From Cytidiella melzeri (Eukaryota; Basidiomycota; Agaricomycetes; Polyporales; Irpicaceae), in assembly GCA_022592445.1 (NCBI GenBank), contig JABYQR010000152.1, positions 37,866 through 101,865 of the forward strand: DNA of 64,000 bases, given 5' to 3'. Position numbers and translations under genes: made by a program. Numbering within the stretch: position 1 is the stretch's first letter; each line of letters starts with the position of its first letter. Positions 1-12,248 of this stretch are shown piece after piece. The notes under the pieces are model-generated. The model ran no database searches, was not told the origin of the DNA, and saw only the letters and a program-made list of their open reading frames with translations.

Positions 1-1020
1 CGCCCTGGCTGAGACCGTAGTCGATCATGTTCTGCCTGAGTGTAGTCTTCTGGTCCGATGTGAGGGCGTCGTACATCCAGTCGTATGCGATGGCGAAAGC
101 AGCGGTCATCTCGGCGGTATCAAGGAAATGGGAGGGATTCCACTTGGTAGAATTGTCGGGACCAAAGTTTGAACCAGCTACCCACTAACGTAACGATTGA
201 GTAATGGGTACAATAAAAATGGATGTTCACGCACAGTCAACTCCTGCACCGTACGATCGACCCATCTCGTATCGTTAGTCATGCGGTATGCATAACCCCA
301 GGCCTTGACTCGCTCCTTGACGTAACGGCAGTTGTCGAGAATACCACTCGAGCCATCCATAAAGTACTGGACAGGAGGCAAGTTGTAGTATTGCGTGGCA
401 TTACCGAAAATAGTATCGTTCCAGTCTCGGAGGTAAGGGTTACTGGCGATGAGTTGCGGCAAAGCCTGCCACTTGTAGGCAGGAGCGATGAGACGAGGAC
501 GGTCGGGCCGAACATTGGTTGGGCTAGGATTTGACGGCTGGAAAGGATCCTGAGGCCATCCGAGGGAGGTATCGGAGGTCGTGTGGATGGTTGGAGTGGT
601 GAACGCTGCGGTGTTGGTCTAAGCGGCTTCACCGTGAGTAGAAAGTTCAAACTTTCGGAATACAGTGAGACATACGGTTGAGGGATAAATTGGGATTAGG
701 TACAAGCTATTCGTGCTGGTAGGGTAAAGTCCGAGGGCATTTTGTACAGAGGCTGCCGAGCTCGCAGCAGCAGCCTGGTCGCCAGAGGAACCAGAGGAGC
801 CTCCCGACACGTTCGATGAGCTGCTGCTGTGATGTCGGCTACCGACGACACCGCCGACGACGGCTGCGACGATGACAGCAATCAAGACGGGTACACCGAA
901 CTTGATCCAGTTGCTCGTTTTCTTCTTGAGCGGCATGGGTGTGATGTAGCCTGAGGACTCGTTGTAGTAGGGGTCCCCTGAGCCGTAGGGCGTATTAGCG
1001 TTGTGGTATCTTGTGGCCAT
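1..1020 (-). CDS. Membrane-anchored heparinase II/III-like protein (partial, C-terminus off window)
   Basis: The gene starts at 1020 and leaves the window at position 1, so only the N-terminal part is visible. Residues about 1-33 are a cytoplasmic tail, followed by one hydrophobic segment ([18 protein letters not shown]) and a Ser-rich stretch, which suggests a type II membrane anchor. Two GT-AG introns are visible, at about 675-619 and 238-188. Downstream exons carry motifs such as [18 protein letters not shown] and [16 protein letters not shown], which I recognise from fungal proteins annotated as heparinase II/III or chondroitin/alginate-lyase-like. The expected role is cleavage of acidic polysaccharide at the cell surface or wall. 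The catalytic part lies outside the window, so activity cannot be judged. The family assignment rests on remembered motif similarity. Confidence 0.6.
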
Positions 1021-1407
1021 AGCACGGCTGCGACCGCTTTAAAGTAGGAAAAGTGAAGGAGAGACTCAAGGTGGGCGGTAGGAGGGCGATGCCCGTGATG
1101 GGGATGGAGACAAGAGGTCGAGGGCGGAGGCGGTGAGACGGTGAAGATGAAAGGTATTAAAAGGCGCGCATGGGTGGTTTCTACCCACAATAAACGCCCG
1201 TCTATTCTTATGTCCAGAAGATGCCAGACCAGCAACAGTCATCATCATCATCGTATAGAGCAGCGTTGAGTTACTAGATGCAAGTAAAATGCGAGGTCGG
1301 CTCGAGTATCGCGCACTCTACGTACGTATAAACATGACTATACAGGAGAAAATAATAGAGTGTCGTGAATGGTACGTTGTCCTCACAGGAGTTGTGTGTG
1401 CCGGAGA

Positions 1408-1835
1408 ACATGACAAAGATAGCAGCTGCACCCCAAAACATGGACGTCAGCAGGACCTAATTTTGTCACACGTACACGAGAACATAGGACACAAATGAGG
1501 GAAAGGCTTCGAGACGCCCCTCGGAAGCTCGAGCTCAAATACTTATGCCTTTGCCTGTGCGTCCACAGGTGCGATTTTTTATGGGCGGTACTCAGTGAAC
1601 AGGAGCGCCCGCTACCTCAAACAAGTTGCCGCAAAGGCTGCGGTAAGCTAGTGAGCTACCACTTCATCGAAACACTGAACAGCGCAACACACCTTGACAG
1701 ATCAGCGCACGACAAGTACCGTTGGACCAACCTGCACCAGAAACATCAAGATGGCAAAGCGGGAACCGATAGCCATGATGGGGCGCGAAAAGACCGGCCA
1801 CTGTACTACGAAGAGCCTCAGTGTGTGCGACTTAA
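1408..1835 (-). pseudogene. Decayed 3-ketoacyl-CoA thiolase copy (3' part)
   Basis: Two blocks match the 3' half of the intact thiolase gene at 4015-5643. Positions about 1760-1835 correspond to the stretch coding MGIGPRIAIPMVLAQAG (here recognisable as MAIGSRFAILMFLVQVG). Positions about 1408-1470 correspond to the last exon coding ILLTSM...GAAAIFV, with about 8 bases missing in the GGGQG region. The bases beside that last-exon block also resemble the intron preceding the functional last exon, so this looks like a DNA-level duplicate and not a retroposed cDNA. No open frame spans it; stops and small deletions are present. I could not trace the 5' half. Confidence 0.7.
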
Positions 1836-2417
1836 CCTTGAGCTCACTGTACGGCTTTAATAGTGAAGGTGTGGTGGCCATGGCATTGCGAGAATGCCTG
1901 TCCTCCGAGTACTTTTACTGGGGTTGGGGCTACCACTCGGGCGACAAGTCATGCGATGTGCAGCCTGGAGCCGAGCCACGGGGAGCAGATCTTGATGTGT
2001 CGACGTGCGGGATCGCTGGTTCTTTTCAAGTATGTGAGCTTGTTCTCCTCACACCGTCTGTTTGCGATCCTGATTATATAATTCTGTTCAAAGCACCAGC
2101 ATCGATTCGTGGCCTCATCCAGCTAAAACGCCGTGACTCGGCGTGTGCTTTAGTAAAGCACTTGCTGAGACGATATGTGCAGTTCGCTTGCTAGCCATCG
2201 GCCACTACGATTATCGTGAAAGCGGTATTCTCGGTGGAAGTCTCCGCGGCGGATTCGCAGCTGCTTGAAGATTTTGAGAGATGCGATGGCAAGCAACGCG
2301 AACAAGGACGTGAGCCACATCGTCATCTCTGTAATTGTGCTCGTCGCTCTTGCGATTCATTGCTAGATTCGATAGCGTCCGCAACGTCTCTCGATCTCTT
2401 TTCGCCGCTCTCTCCTC
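1836..2417. other. Intergenic DNA between thiolase relic and polyketide synthase
   Basis: Several overlapping open frames exist on the plus strand, but none shows a recognisable domain, splice pattern or conserved motif. I see no gene here. The 5' half of the thiolase relic might be expected in this stretch but was not recognisable by eye. Confidence 0.4.
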
Positions 2418-2419
2418 TT

Positions 2420-2425
2420 TATAAA
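2420..2425 (+). promoter_or_regulatory. TATA box of the type III polyketide synthase gene
   Basis: A TATAAA lies 71 bases upstream of the ATG at 2491, behind a pyrimidine-rich run. The spacing suits a short 5' leader. Confidence 0.55.
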
Positions 2426-2490
2426 CCGCATGAAACTCATTGCTGTCCTTCCGCCCACACCCTACAGTCGCTGTCACTTCGAGCTTCATT

Positions 2491-3793
2491 ATGTCTCCCG
2501 CAACAGTCCTTCCACCCGTCTCCTTTGGCAAAGTGCCCTTCCCCGACGTTGGTCTCAAGGTCGTGGGTGTCGCGCCTGGCTACCCTAAACAACACGTCTC
2601 TCAGAGCGTCGGCCTCAAGGAGTATGCCACCCTATTCTATCCTATGACTCCCGCGTAAGTTTTTCTGTCCCCGAATGACGCATTCAACCTAATATCTTCT
2701 CCAACAGGCTAGAAAAAGTCCTCGAAATCGCCACAAAGACCGGAATCGAATTCAGATCTTCCGCTTTCGAGAAGGGTCACCCCATCATGTACAGCAAGGT
2801 CTCTCCCACCATTGACCAGCAGCGCGAGCTCTTCCACACCGTCGGCGTCCAGCTCGCCGCCGACGCAGCTCGCAAGGCACTCGCAGAGTGGGGCGGCGAA
2901 CTCTCCCAAGTCACCCACATCATCGCTGTATCCTCCATGGTCTTCAGTAACCCCGGGCTCGACCTCCGTGTCGCTCAACAGCTCGGCCTCAGCAACGACA
3001 TTGAGCGCGTCGTCTTGCACGGTGTCGGCTGCTCCGGTGGCCTCGCCGGATTGCGGCACGCTGCAAACATTGCTTGTGGTTACAAGCAGATGAACCGTCC
3101 CGCGCGCATTCTCGTCGTCGTCGCCGAGCTCGGTACGCTCTCCCTCCGAAACGAGCTCGACAGGGTTCACAGCACTCAGCAAATCCTGATCCCCTCGACT
3201 ATCTTTGCCGACGCAGGCTCTGCCCTCATCTTGAGCAACGGTATCGGAACAGACCCGATCCCGTCTGCACCGGTGTACGACCTCCTCGCCTGGGACCTCA
3301 CAACCGTCGACAACTCTCTCGGCGACATTGCTCTTGACATGGACGTCGACGGTAAGCTTCTCACAAATGCAACCAGATCAACTCACTGATTTCTAAACTC
3401 CACACAGGTTGGCGCGCCAACCTCACCTACCGCGTCCCAAAACTCACTTCCTCATCCGTCCCCCCCATCTTCGCCTCCCTCTCCACTCGCGTGCCCGCCC
3501 TCGCCAACCTCTCCGCCAGCGACATCGATTGGGCAATCCACCCCGGCGGAGCCAAGGTTCTCATTGACATTTGCAAAATCATGGGTCTCACAGAGGAACA
3601 TTGTCGAGCGAGCTGGGACGTTTACAGGAGCCACGGGAACACGTCGGGTGCGACGATCTTTAGTGTGTTGCATAGGTTGAGGCAGGAGGATATGGGTCCT
3701 GGGAGGGACTTGGTGTTGGCTACGGCGTTTGGACCTGGAGTGTCGGTTGAGACTTGTGTGTTGAGACGTTGCCGTGCTGAGACTGGGGCTTGA
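2491..3793 (+). CDS. Type III polyketide synthase (chalcone/stilbene synthase family)
   Basis: Three exons (2491-2654, 2708-3351, 3408-3793) with GT-AG introns sum to 1194 nt, giving 397 aa, the normal size for this family. The catalytic triad is visible: Cys163 in HGVGCSGGLAGLRHA, His314 in DWAIHPGGAKVL and Asn347 in RSHGNTSGATIF. The C-terminal GPG loop is FGPGVSVET. Members load an acyl-CoA starter on the Cys and extend it with malonyl-CoA; fungal relatives make alkylresorcinols or pyrones, but product cannot be read from sequence. No signal peptide, so cytosolic. The ATG at 2491 is chosen because it follows a TATA box and the exon keeps the frame; an upstream in-frame ATG at 2440 lies close to the TATA box. 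No tailoring enzymes are adjacent, only thiolase sequence on both sides. Confidence 0.92.
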
Positions 3794-4014
3794 GAGCCTG
3801 CTAGAAGTGTGGCTTCGTATATCTGGACTTATGCTTCTGTTGCTCTAATAGGACGTGACCTACTTGATAATACGATGAATGAACAATCGCGCTGAATCTT
3901 GGAACTTCGACATGAAATCAATGACTCGAAATTGGCAAACAACGCTGTAAAGCGCTCTATACTACAACATGTGAAACAAAGGCCATGCGACACCCCCGTA
4001 TACCAACGGACAAC

Positions 4015-5643
<1,629 letters not shown>

Positions 5644-5985
5644 GGTGGGTTGGGTGGGACCAGGGTTTGGTATAGTAAAGTAAGGGATAACCCGAAGCCT
5701 GCTTTATATGATTGTCCGGACCAACTTGAATCACAACCCCAAGAGATCCCCGGCTATAGACACAGTCACTCCTTGCTCGTGATTGTGTACACTGCTTTCT
5801 GCTCTATCCTCCAGACGCATGGACAGCCGAAATTCCGAAATGATGTGGTGTAGACCTGGCAGTGCGTTGTAGTGGTTGGGGGGGATGTACATCAATAACG
5901 AAGCCGGGGTTTTGAAAAAAAAGTCGTTTCAGCAGGCGGCGTCATCCGAACGGTCAAGTCTGCGCGAGCGTTATTCGTACCAGTA

Positions 5986-7503
5986 ATGAGCAAAAGGGCT
6001 TTCACTACCACCATGCCAGTCACTGTGATACCTGCGAAGCCACAAGTTCAAGACGTGAAGGGGACCTTTCGGTTCATAGGTACACTTCCTTCGTCCATCA
6101 GTCGAACGGTGCTGACTTTTCAGCAGACATCGGCGGTAAGCAGCAGCTCCCCCTTGTACTAAATTGTAGCTGCAAACTGAACGCGCCGCGTTCAGTAAAT
6201 CTCACAGACCCAGTGTTCAGAGGATTCTACCATGGCCGCAGGAAGCACGATAGTAAGTTGCCCCAACGCGCTCACCCAGGGCGGTGGAGAGACCCCGAGT
6301 ATTTCGAACTCACTCACCCAGAAACTTTCTTCTCGTGATCAATCACAGATGATTTTGAGGCCATGTTAGAACGCTCCCGCTCTGCCGGGGTGAAGTCGAT
6401 GATCATCACAGGCGGTAGCCTGCACGAGTCGAAGCAAGCGTTGGCGTTGGCCAGCCAACACAACTTGTATGCGACTGTTGGATGTCATCCCACACGCTCG
6501 GCCGAGTTTGACAAGTTCAAAGGCGGTCCGGAGGCTTACCTTGCTAGCCTTGACAAGTTGGTAGAGGCCAATTTGACTGGCAAAGGTCGCGTCGTGGCTA
6601 TCGGCGAATGTGGTTTAGGTGGGCTTCCTGTGAGATTAGCATTAGCTCGGGCCTCAGTGTTGACATGGGATACGTAGACTACGACAGAACCCATTTCGCA
6701 CCGGAGGAAGTTCAGAAACGTAACTTTCGTGCGTGTGAACTCTCATCCCGCACACTGTTGATACAAAGCTTGGCGTAGGTATCCAGCTTTCACTTGCAAA
6801 AAAGTATCACCTGCCCCTATTTCTGCATTCAAGAGCCGCTCATAGCGACTTTGTGAACATCTTGCGCGAAGAGGGATTTGCGGAGGATGGCGGACGTGCA
6901 GCAGGTGCGAACGGTGGCGTTGTTCATAGTTTCACTGGAACGGTCGAAGAAGCTGCCGAGTTGGTAAGTGTTCACCCCGCCAGTGCGAATTGATAGCAAG
7001 TAGTGACACGCGTGTAGATGGACATGGGCTTTCACATAGGGTGAAGCCCTTGCTCTGACTTACCCTCCAATCCTGCTGACGATATGCAGAATCAACGGAT
7101 GTTCTCTGAAGACGCCTGCGAACCTAGCCACAACAAAATCTATACGCCTCGATCGACTCATGCTTGAAACTGGTGAGGATGCAGCAGCCAAGCTTCGCCG
7201 CATATACTCAAGTACATTCCATGTTCAGATGCGCCGTGGTGCTCTATGACGGCTACCCAGGCTTCACGCGCCCATATTTCCACACTACCCTCGTCGCTGA
7301 GTACACTCTACTTTCCTCAGGCAACAAAGCCAGAGTCCTTCGTGCACGGAAAGCCAGTGAAGGGTAGAAATGAGCCCATGGCTATCGGCGGCGTGGCATG
7401 GGTAGTACACAAACTTCATGAAGCAGGGCCATTCGAAGAAGTAACCGAGACGGCTTGGAGGAATACCGTAAGGTTATTCGGGCTTAACGAGCTAAGCCTT
7501 TGA
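5986..7503 (+). CDS. TatD-family metal-dependent DNase
   Basis: Nine exons (5986-6079, 6127-6135, 6196-6252, 6349-6618, 6678-6719, 6779-6963, 7018-7040, 7090-7172, 7229-7503) sum to 1038 nt, 345 aa, and the phases close. TatD enzymes are TIM-barrel 3'-5' exonucleases acting on DNA, linked to oxidative-damage repair and apoptosis-type DNA breakdown. Visible motifs: DIGVNLTDPVF at the N-terminus (metal-binding region near the first strand), GCHPT, AIGECGLDYDR, LFLHSR, HSFTG, LMLETDAPWC and the C-terminal GRNEP. The second exon is only 9 nt. ATG 5986 is the first in frame; ATG 6013 is an alternative and would remove 9 residues. It shares a promoter region with the divergent thiolase gene. Confidence 0.9.
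6127..6135 (+). other. 9-nt internal microexon of the TatD gene
   Basis: ACATCGGCG lies between acceptor cagcag and donor gtaagc and codes the DIG of the conserved DIGVNLTD motif. Using the first cag instead gives a 12-nt exon adding one Ala. Without this exon the first metal-binding motif is lost. Confidence 0.75.
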
Positions 7504-8047
7504 AGGTTTGTCTCATTTTTATGTGGTGCTGTCTTTTTTCTCACCTTGAACTGTGCGTACAGCACAACTTGTCCTTCTGCACGGCTTTGAACCTATAGTG
7601 TTCATCGCTATTCGGAGTTTTGGGAGACAACCTTGTTGGTGAAAGTCCACTGGATATTTAGTAAATGTTCAAGGCTCTTGCATACATACATGACGTCAAA
7701 ATGATTTCTCGATACTCATACCTTGTGTTGTGAGTGGTTGCGCAATGTCGTAGGTATGTCAGCCCTAGATGTCCCGACGATGTTCTCAACAGGTCTGAGC
7801 GACATACACACATTATATATGACAAATGGCCGATTAACAGCCAAACAATATTGGATCACCGCCCCCCACACGTTTCCCGCGCTCACATCTGTCTAACATC
7901 AGCTTCGACTGGGCGTGTAGACAAGACTATGCACAGCCCCCGACTGTCCTACATCACTCACTTACCCGACCGAGGCAGTGATGGTACAGATACTCACTCT
8001 CAAATCCATTTCCCCCAGAGACAAGAGGCATCAATATCTCCCGACAC
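7504..8047. other. Intergenic DNA between TatD and SPRY genes
   Basis: Both genes run on the plus strand. Open frames from 7734 and 7978 run into the SPRY gene in other frames and show no domain. The stretch holds the TatD 3' UTR and the SPRY gene promoter. An unrecognised 5' exon of the SPRY gene is possible. Confidence 0.4.
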
Positions 8048-9031
8048 ATGTCTTGGTTCCGCTCTCTCCACGGGCCTCCTCGAGCTGGAGCATCAGAAGG
8101 ACAAGCTTCGACCACAGACGCCCCGCCCGGATGGACGCCTGCTCCAGAGCAGTCTCACAAGTTCGGGAGGTATAATGAAGCCACCGATGGCGAGTTCGAG
8201 TCTGCAGAGAGGTTCTGTGCACGCTACCCGCTGCAACCACCGCGGCTCTTACCGTCCGACGTAGTAGAGAGGATCAATGTTGGAGGGTGTCAAGTGTGGA
8301 ACATGGAAGTCCCACGAACACCTCGTTTCGTCGGAAGAGTGATCAGTGGCGGCGAGAAAGGCAAGGCGGGGGTGTGCAAGGTGGTCACTGGAGGGCAATG
8401 TGCCGATACCTGCCTCTTCAGTAATCTACCCTTGATGGCGGGTCTGTACGAGATGCAAGGGAAAGCTGGAATATACTATGAGGTCCTGGTGAAGAAAATG
8501 GATGGCATCATAGCAATCGGTGTGTAGAGACGTCAAATGCCACAACTCTCTCCGCTCATGTTTGGCTTCATACCAGGGACTGCTTGTCGCCCATATCCTG
8601 AGTGGCGACTCCCGGGGTGGAACAGAGCTTCCGTCGGCCTTCACTTGGACGACATGAGGAAGTTCTACGAAGACCCTGACGGAGGAAGGGACTACAGTCC
8701 CATCCTCTCCCGATTCGCGTGCGGCGACATGATAGGGTGTGGCTACGACTTCTCAGCCTCTAGCGTGTTTTACACCTACAACGGGATACGTCTCCCTGAC
8801 GCGTTTGGCGGCATATACCTTCCGCGAAATCAGTACGACGTATTTGCGGCCATCGGAGTGGAAGGTGCATGTGAGTTTGAAGTGAATTTCGGTGCTGAGT
8901 TGTTCAGATGGAAGGAGGGCAACGAGTGGCCGTGGCGAGTAGAAGGGCATGTCGGACGACTGTCGAGTACCTCCGGAAGGTTTTGTGGTGGAGAAGAGCT
9001 ACCGACTTACGAGGCGGTAAGAAGAGCATAG
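8048..9031 (+). CDS. SPRY-domain protein, Ssh4/Ear1-like candidate ubiquitin-ligase adaptor
   Basis: Two exons (8048-8519, 8577-9031) give 308 aa. The middle is a SPRY domain: a strand rich in aromatic residues (GIYYEVLV), the loop WRLPGWNRASVGLHLDD, and GDMIGCGYDF followed by FYTYNGIRLP, which is the RanBPM-type pattern. The C-terminus contains LPTYEAV, an L-P-x-Y motif of the kind bound by WW domains of Rsp5-type ubiquitin ligases. Yeast Ssh4 and Ear1 combine SPRY with PY motifs to sort membrane proteins into the vacuole, but they have a transmembrane segment that is not seen here. The role is therefore inferred. The ATG at 8048 opens MSWFRSL; an upstream exon cannot be excluded. Confidence 0.75.
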
Positions 9032-9134
9032 CTGCACGACGAATTATAGGCTTGGATTGAAATGATTGTAGCGCGTGCGAGATAGCTATGAATGAACTAG
9101 ATTGACTCAGATCACGTCAATAAGTATACGAGTT

Positions 9135-10060
9135 TTAACGCGGCGGGAGTATAGACGTAAGTATTTGCTCGGCATAGATGTCGTGCACATCGCTGGTGAG
9201 GTGTAAGTCATCCGCCCAAATCCCACCACCTTCAGTTGTTACGTCGTCATCGCTAGAGTCAAATTCTAAAGGGTCCTCAAGCACCGCTGCGAGCATCTGC
9301 TGAGATAAAAGCAGGAACATTGTCGCCTCTTTGCTGGTAGAGCTGAACTCTGTCAATGCGTCCGCAGGAGATCGTCCAGTTTTTCACGCGCTGTTCAACC
9401 TAACCTCATCCGAAGACGCAGAATCGGCCGCTACAAGACTAGCCGTATCAGTGTAACATGAATGTCATTCACAAGGGCATCATACCTTGTGGCGAGCAAT
9501 TAACTGTCGGGACATAGATGAAAACGAAGTTCCTAGCTCCGGCTTTGACATACAAGTCGTGAACCACGTCTAGGACAGTTTCCGCTACAGAGTCCAGCTC
9601 GTCGGATGCGGATCTACCCCAATCGTTGATACCCAGAAACACGACTAACAGTACCGGTCAGCCCAGGGAAGAACAAGATAATGCGAGATTACGAACAGTA
9701 AGTGATCTTGGTCGAATCCAACGGGGGACTTTCTTTTGGGGACGCTTTCTTGGGAAACATTTTGTAGAACTGTGCTAGCTCATCCTCAAGGTCGTCCTCG
9801 GCGGTTGCTCCAGGGAAGGCAAAGTTGTACACCATGGTTGGTCCAACGTTCCGTTCACGCCATCGTTTCTCAAGGTGGTCAACCTGAGGAGAGTCGGTAT
9901 ATACACGACCGTAGGACGGTTATCACGCGCACCCATGTCTTGCTGTCTTTTGACTTGCTAAACGAATCCCCGCTATCGAAATCATTTGATGCTCTCCCTC
10001 AATACCGATGCCGGGTACGCAAGAGATATCTTACAAGACAACGAGGTTCTGAAGAGACAT
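9135..10060 (-). CDS. SGNH/GDSL esterase (CE16-like)
   Basis: Six exons (10060-10035, 9972-9933, 9883-9697, 9644-9486, 9430-9405, 9347-9135) sum to 651 nt, 216 aa. Block I is NLVVFGDSFSKSKD with the catalytic Ser, formed only after removing a 62-nt intron inside VVF|GDS. Block II is VYNFAFPGATAEDDL, block III is FLGINDWGRS, and block V is WADDLHLTSDVH with the catalytic Asp and His. The family deacetylates or de-esterifies sugars and small esters. Unlike most fungal CE16 enzymes no signal peptide is seen, since the protein opens MSLQNLVVFGDS; either it is intracellular or a 5' exon is missed. At 216 aa it is shorter than most secreted family members. Confidence 0.82.
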
Positions 10061-10099
10061 GCGCCCATGCCAGAAGAAGCCTCCGTGCGCTATTGGTGA

Positions 10100-10562
10100 A
10101 TAGCTTGAAACTAGTCAGTAGTGTCGATAATTCCATGAAACTTGTACGCACGGGAGATGGGTGCCATTTCTCTTGAATCGTGGCTTTTCTCTGTTTCTTG
10201 CCAGTGGGATTAGGTTCTTCAGCATGGTCTTCAGACTTCCGTCGTGCGCCTGAAAAGCCAGCGTCGTCCGTGCTGACTTCGGGTTGCAGCGGAGGAAGCT
10301 CGCTTTCGAACGTTTGGAGACAGGTGGTGTAGGCATAACGTGTGCCCTTGTACTACTCATAGTATGCCACCCAATCGTCTGAGAGCGATTCAAGCGTAGC
10401 TGTACCAGAAAACGGAAAGTTTTCTGACCAAGCGGTATCACAGACGACGTACCCACTCCTTGCAAGGACTAGCTTTGAAATTTGAATCCGGTTGTAATGT
10501 CCTCTTCTTACGGCTGTGTGTTCCTCACTAGTGCAAGCTGCTCTGATTATGTAATTTATCAA
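10100..10562 (-). CDS. Unrecognised possible coding stretch upstream of the SGNH gene
   Basis: One minus-strand frame is open from 10562 to about 10012 except for a single TAG at 10355-10353. A possible 53-nt intron (gtagtac...gaaag) would remove that stop and join DDWVAYY to ELPPLQPEV. The predicted product is hydrophilic with a basic, Lys-rich patch (TGKKQRKATIQEK). I do not recognise a domain. It overlaps the 5' end of the SGNH gene on the same strand, so it may be a relic, an unspliced leader or chance. Confidence 0.22.
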
Positions 10563-10736
10563 CTAATGTCATAAGCGCCTGTCACTGTAACGATCGCTGG
10601 CCCCAGCATCATGTTTGCATCCTCCATCCTGAGAAGTGCTTGATCCTGGAGTGATTGCGAGTTCAGCAAAGTATTGGGTGGTTTTATCTTGGAAAAGCTT
10701 ATGAATAACACTTATAGCTGCCGTGTAGACGCTATC

Positions 10737-12248
10737 ATGGCGAACCACGACTCGGCGGACTCAGGCTCAGGCGAGAACTTGAACCCTTCTGTTCAAGTCG
10801 GTCGAGAGGTGTGCCACTTTCAAGTTGTCATGTTTGAACCGTATTGATGTCGATGACTGCCTATAGGCTTCTATAGTAACCTCTCAGAGGCCCGTTACTC
10901 AACGTACTCAACAGTCACATTCACAAGTTATCCCGCTTGAGGTCATTCTGGCCATCTTTACGCTCGTGGTTTCTGGGAACCATGCATTTGTGATCATTCT
11001 CGCTCAAGTTTGCAAAAGCTGGCGCCATGTCGTTGTGTCTACACCGATCTTGTGGTCTACGCTATCACTTTCAGACAGGAAACCCGAAGAGAAAGCGATT
11101 GTATGGCGATCCCGTAACAAAGGTCTATTACGAGGCTTACACATTAGAAGCGGCAGCCAAGGGGTTTTTGCAGCCTTGGGAATCTTCAAAGACGTTGCCC
11201 TTAAATCACTCCGCTTTCTGTCGGTCAGATACTGGGGATATGGGAACTTGCGCTCATTTCTCCCGCAGCTGACACCATCAGTCATTTCCAATGTTGAGTC
11301 CCTAGACCTGACAGCGACTGACTACCGCTGGTTCCTCAACACGTCTGAGCTGCGTTTGCGCTCTCTTGTCGCCAATAGGACATTTGTGGACTGGGCCACG
11401 CTCGGCGACCATAGCACGGAGTTACGGCATCTGACGTACAAAGAGTTGGTGGCCGATGGAGCAGTTCCTGACATTCTGTGGCTTTTGCATCGCAATCCAA
11501 AGCTGGAATCAATTCTCCTCAGCTGTTGTGGTTACACACCTGTCGCCCTCCTTTTCCCTTCTCCCTCATCCAGCCCTCGTCATATCCCTCCGTCCATTAT
11601 GCTTCACAACTTGACAAAGCTCAGCCTTTCTGGACCCAGCATTCCAGTTGAGCTACTGAGCCGCCTGTTTTTTTTTTACCAAGCCTCTGTTCTATCGAGC
11701 TCCTTAACTTGCGTCCCGCAAGACCCATCATTCAAGCCCTCATGAACACCGGAGCTGCTTCTCATCTGGAGTCCATCGTAACTGGATACGATTGGGAAAC
11801 TGAACCGGTGGACCTGGATCTGCTCATCGCACTTTTACGTGACGCGATCCCACTGAAGTACTTGGAACTGCTCGGAATCGCGAATGTGACAGAAGTCATT
11901 GAAGCTATAACACAAAACCCCCGTGTACTTTGTCCCAAGTTGGCGACGCTAGATCTCTCACAATGTCTGGACGTGACAGACGAATCGCTCATAGCCCTGG
12001 TCGAAGCACGTAACGACACGCTGAAGGCGACGAGCTCAGTTATGGCTGACTCTCCAACCTCAGTAGCGAAGCTGCAAACCCTCGCCATTAATGACAAAGT
12101 GACCGATGGCGGTCTGACCTGGCTCAGAGAACATGTGCCCCATGTCACTTGTAATCAAGCGAAACGCCAGAGGAAAAACGTTAGGTAAGTATTTACCTTG
12201 TAACTCGTTCAAATAATGGCCTACCGCGGACACCGTAGCTTGTATTGA
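10737..12248 (+). CDS. F-box-like protein with leucine-rich C-terminal region; frame change at a T10 run
   Basis: Exon 1 is 10737-10808 and exon 2 begins at 10867. The F-box-like domain is visible as IPLEVILAIFTLV, QVCKSWRHVV and TPILWSTLSL, which would bind Skp1 in an SCF ubiquitin ligase. The rest has leucine-rich repeats such as SNVESLDLTA, LTKLSLSG and KLATLDLSQCLDVTDESL, the usual substrate-binding type. The first frame runs from 10867 to 11745. Homology-like sequence continues in another frame from about 11675 (SLCSIELLNLRPARP) to 12188. The switch occurs at ten T residues at 11668-11677. It is either a sequencing or assembly homopolymer error, or the gene is broken. A gtaagt at 12185 suggests a last tiny exon ending at 12248; unspliced, the stop is at 12188. 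Confidence 0.72.

Noticed and set aside
1289..2194. Three plus-strand open frames between 1.29 and 2.19 kb
   Set aside because: Part of this stretch aligns to a thiolase gene on the other strand; the frames show no domain or splice pattern.
2709..3182. 157-aa open frame on the minus strand inside the polyketide synthase gene
   Set aside because: It is antisense to a conserved, intron-containing coding exon with catalytic motifs and has low-complexity composition; it is a shadow.
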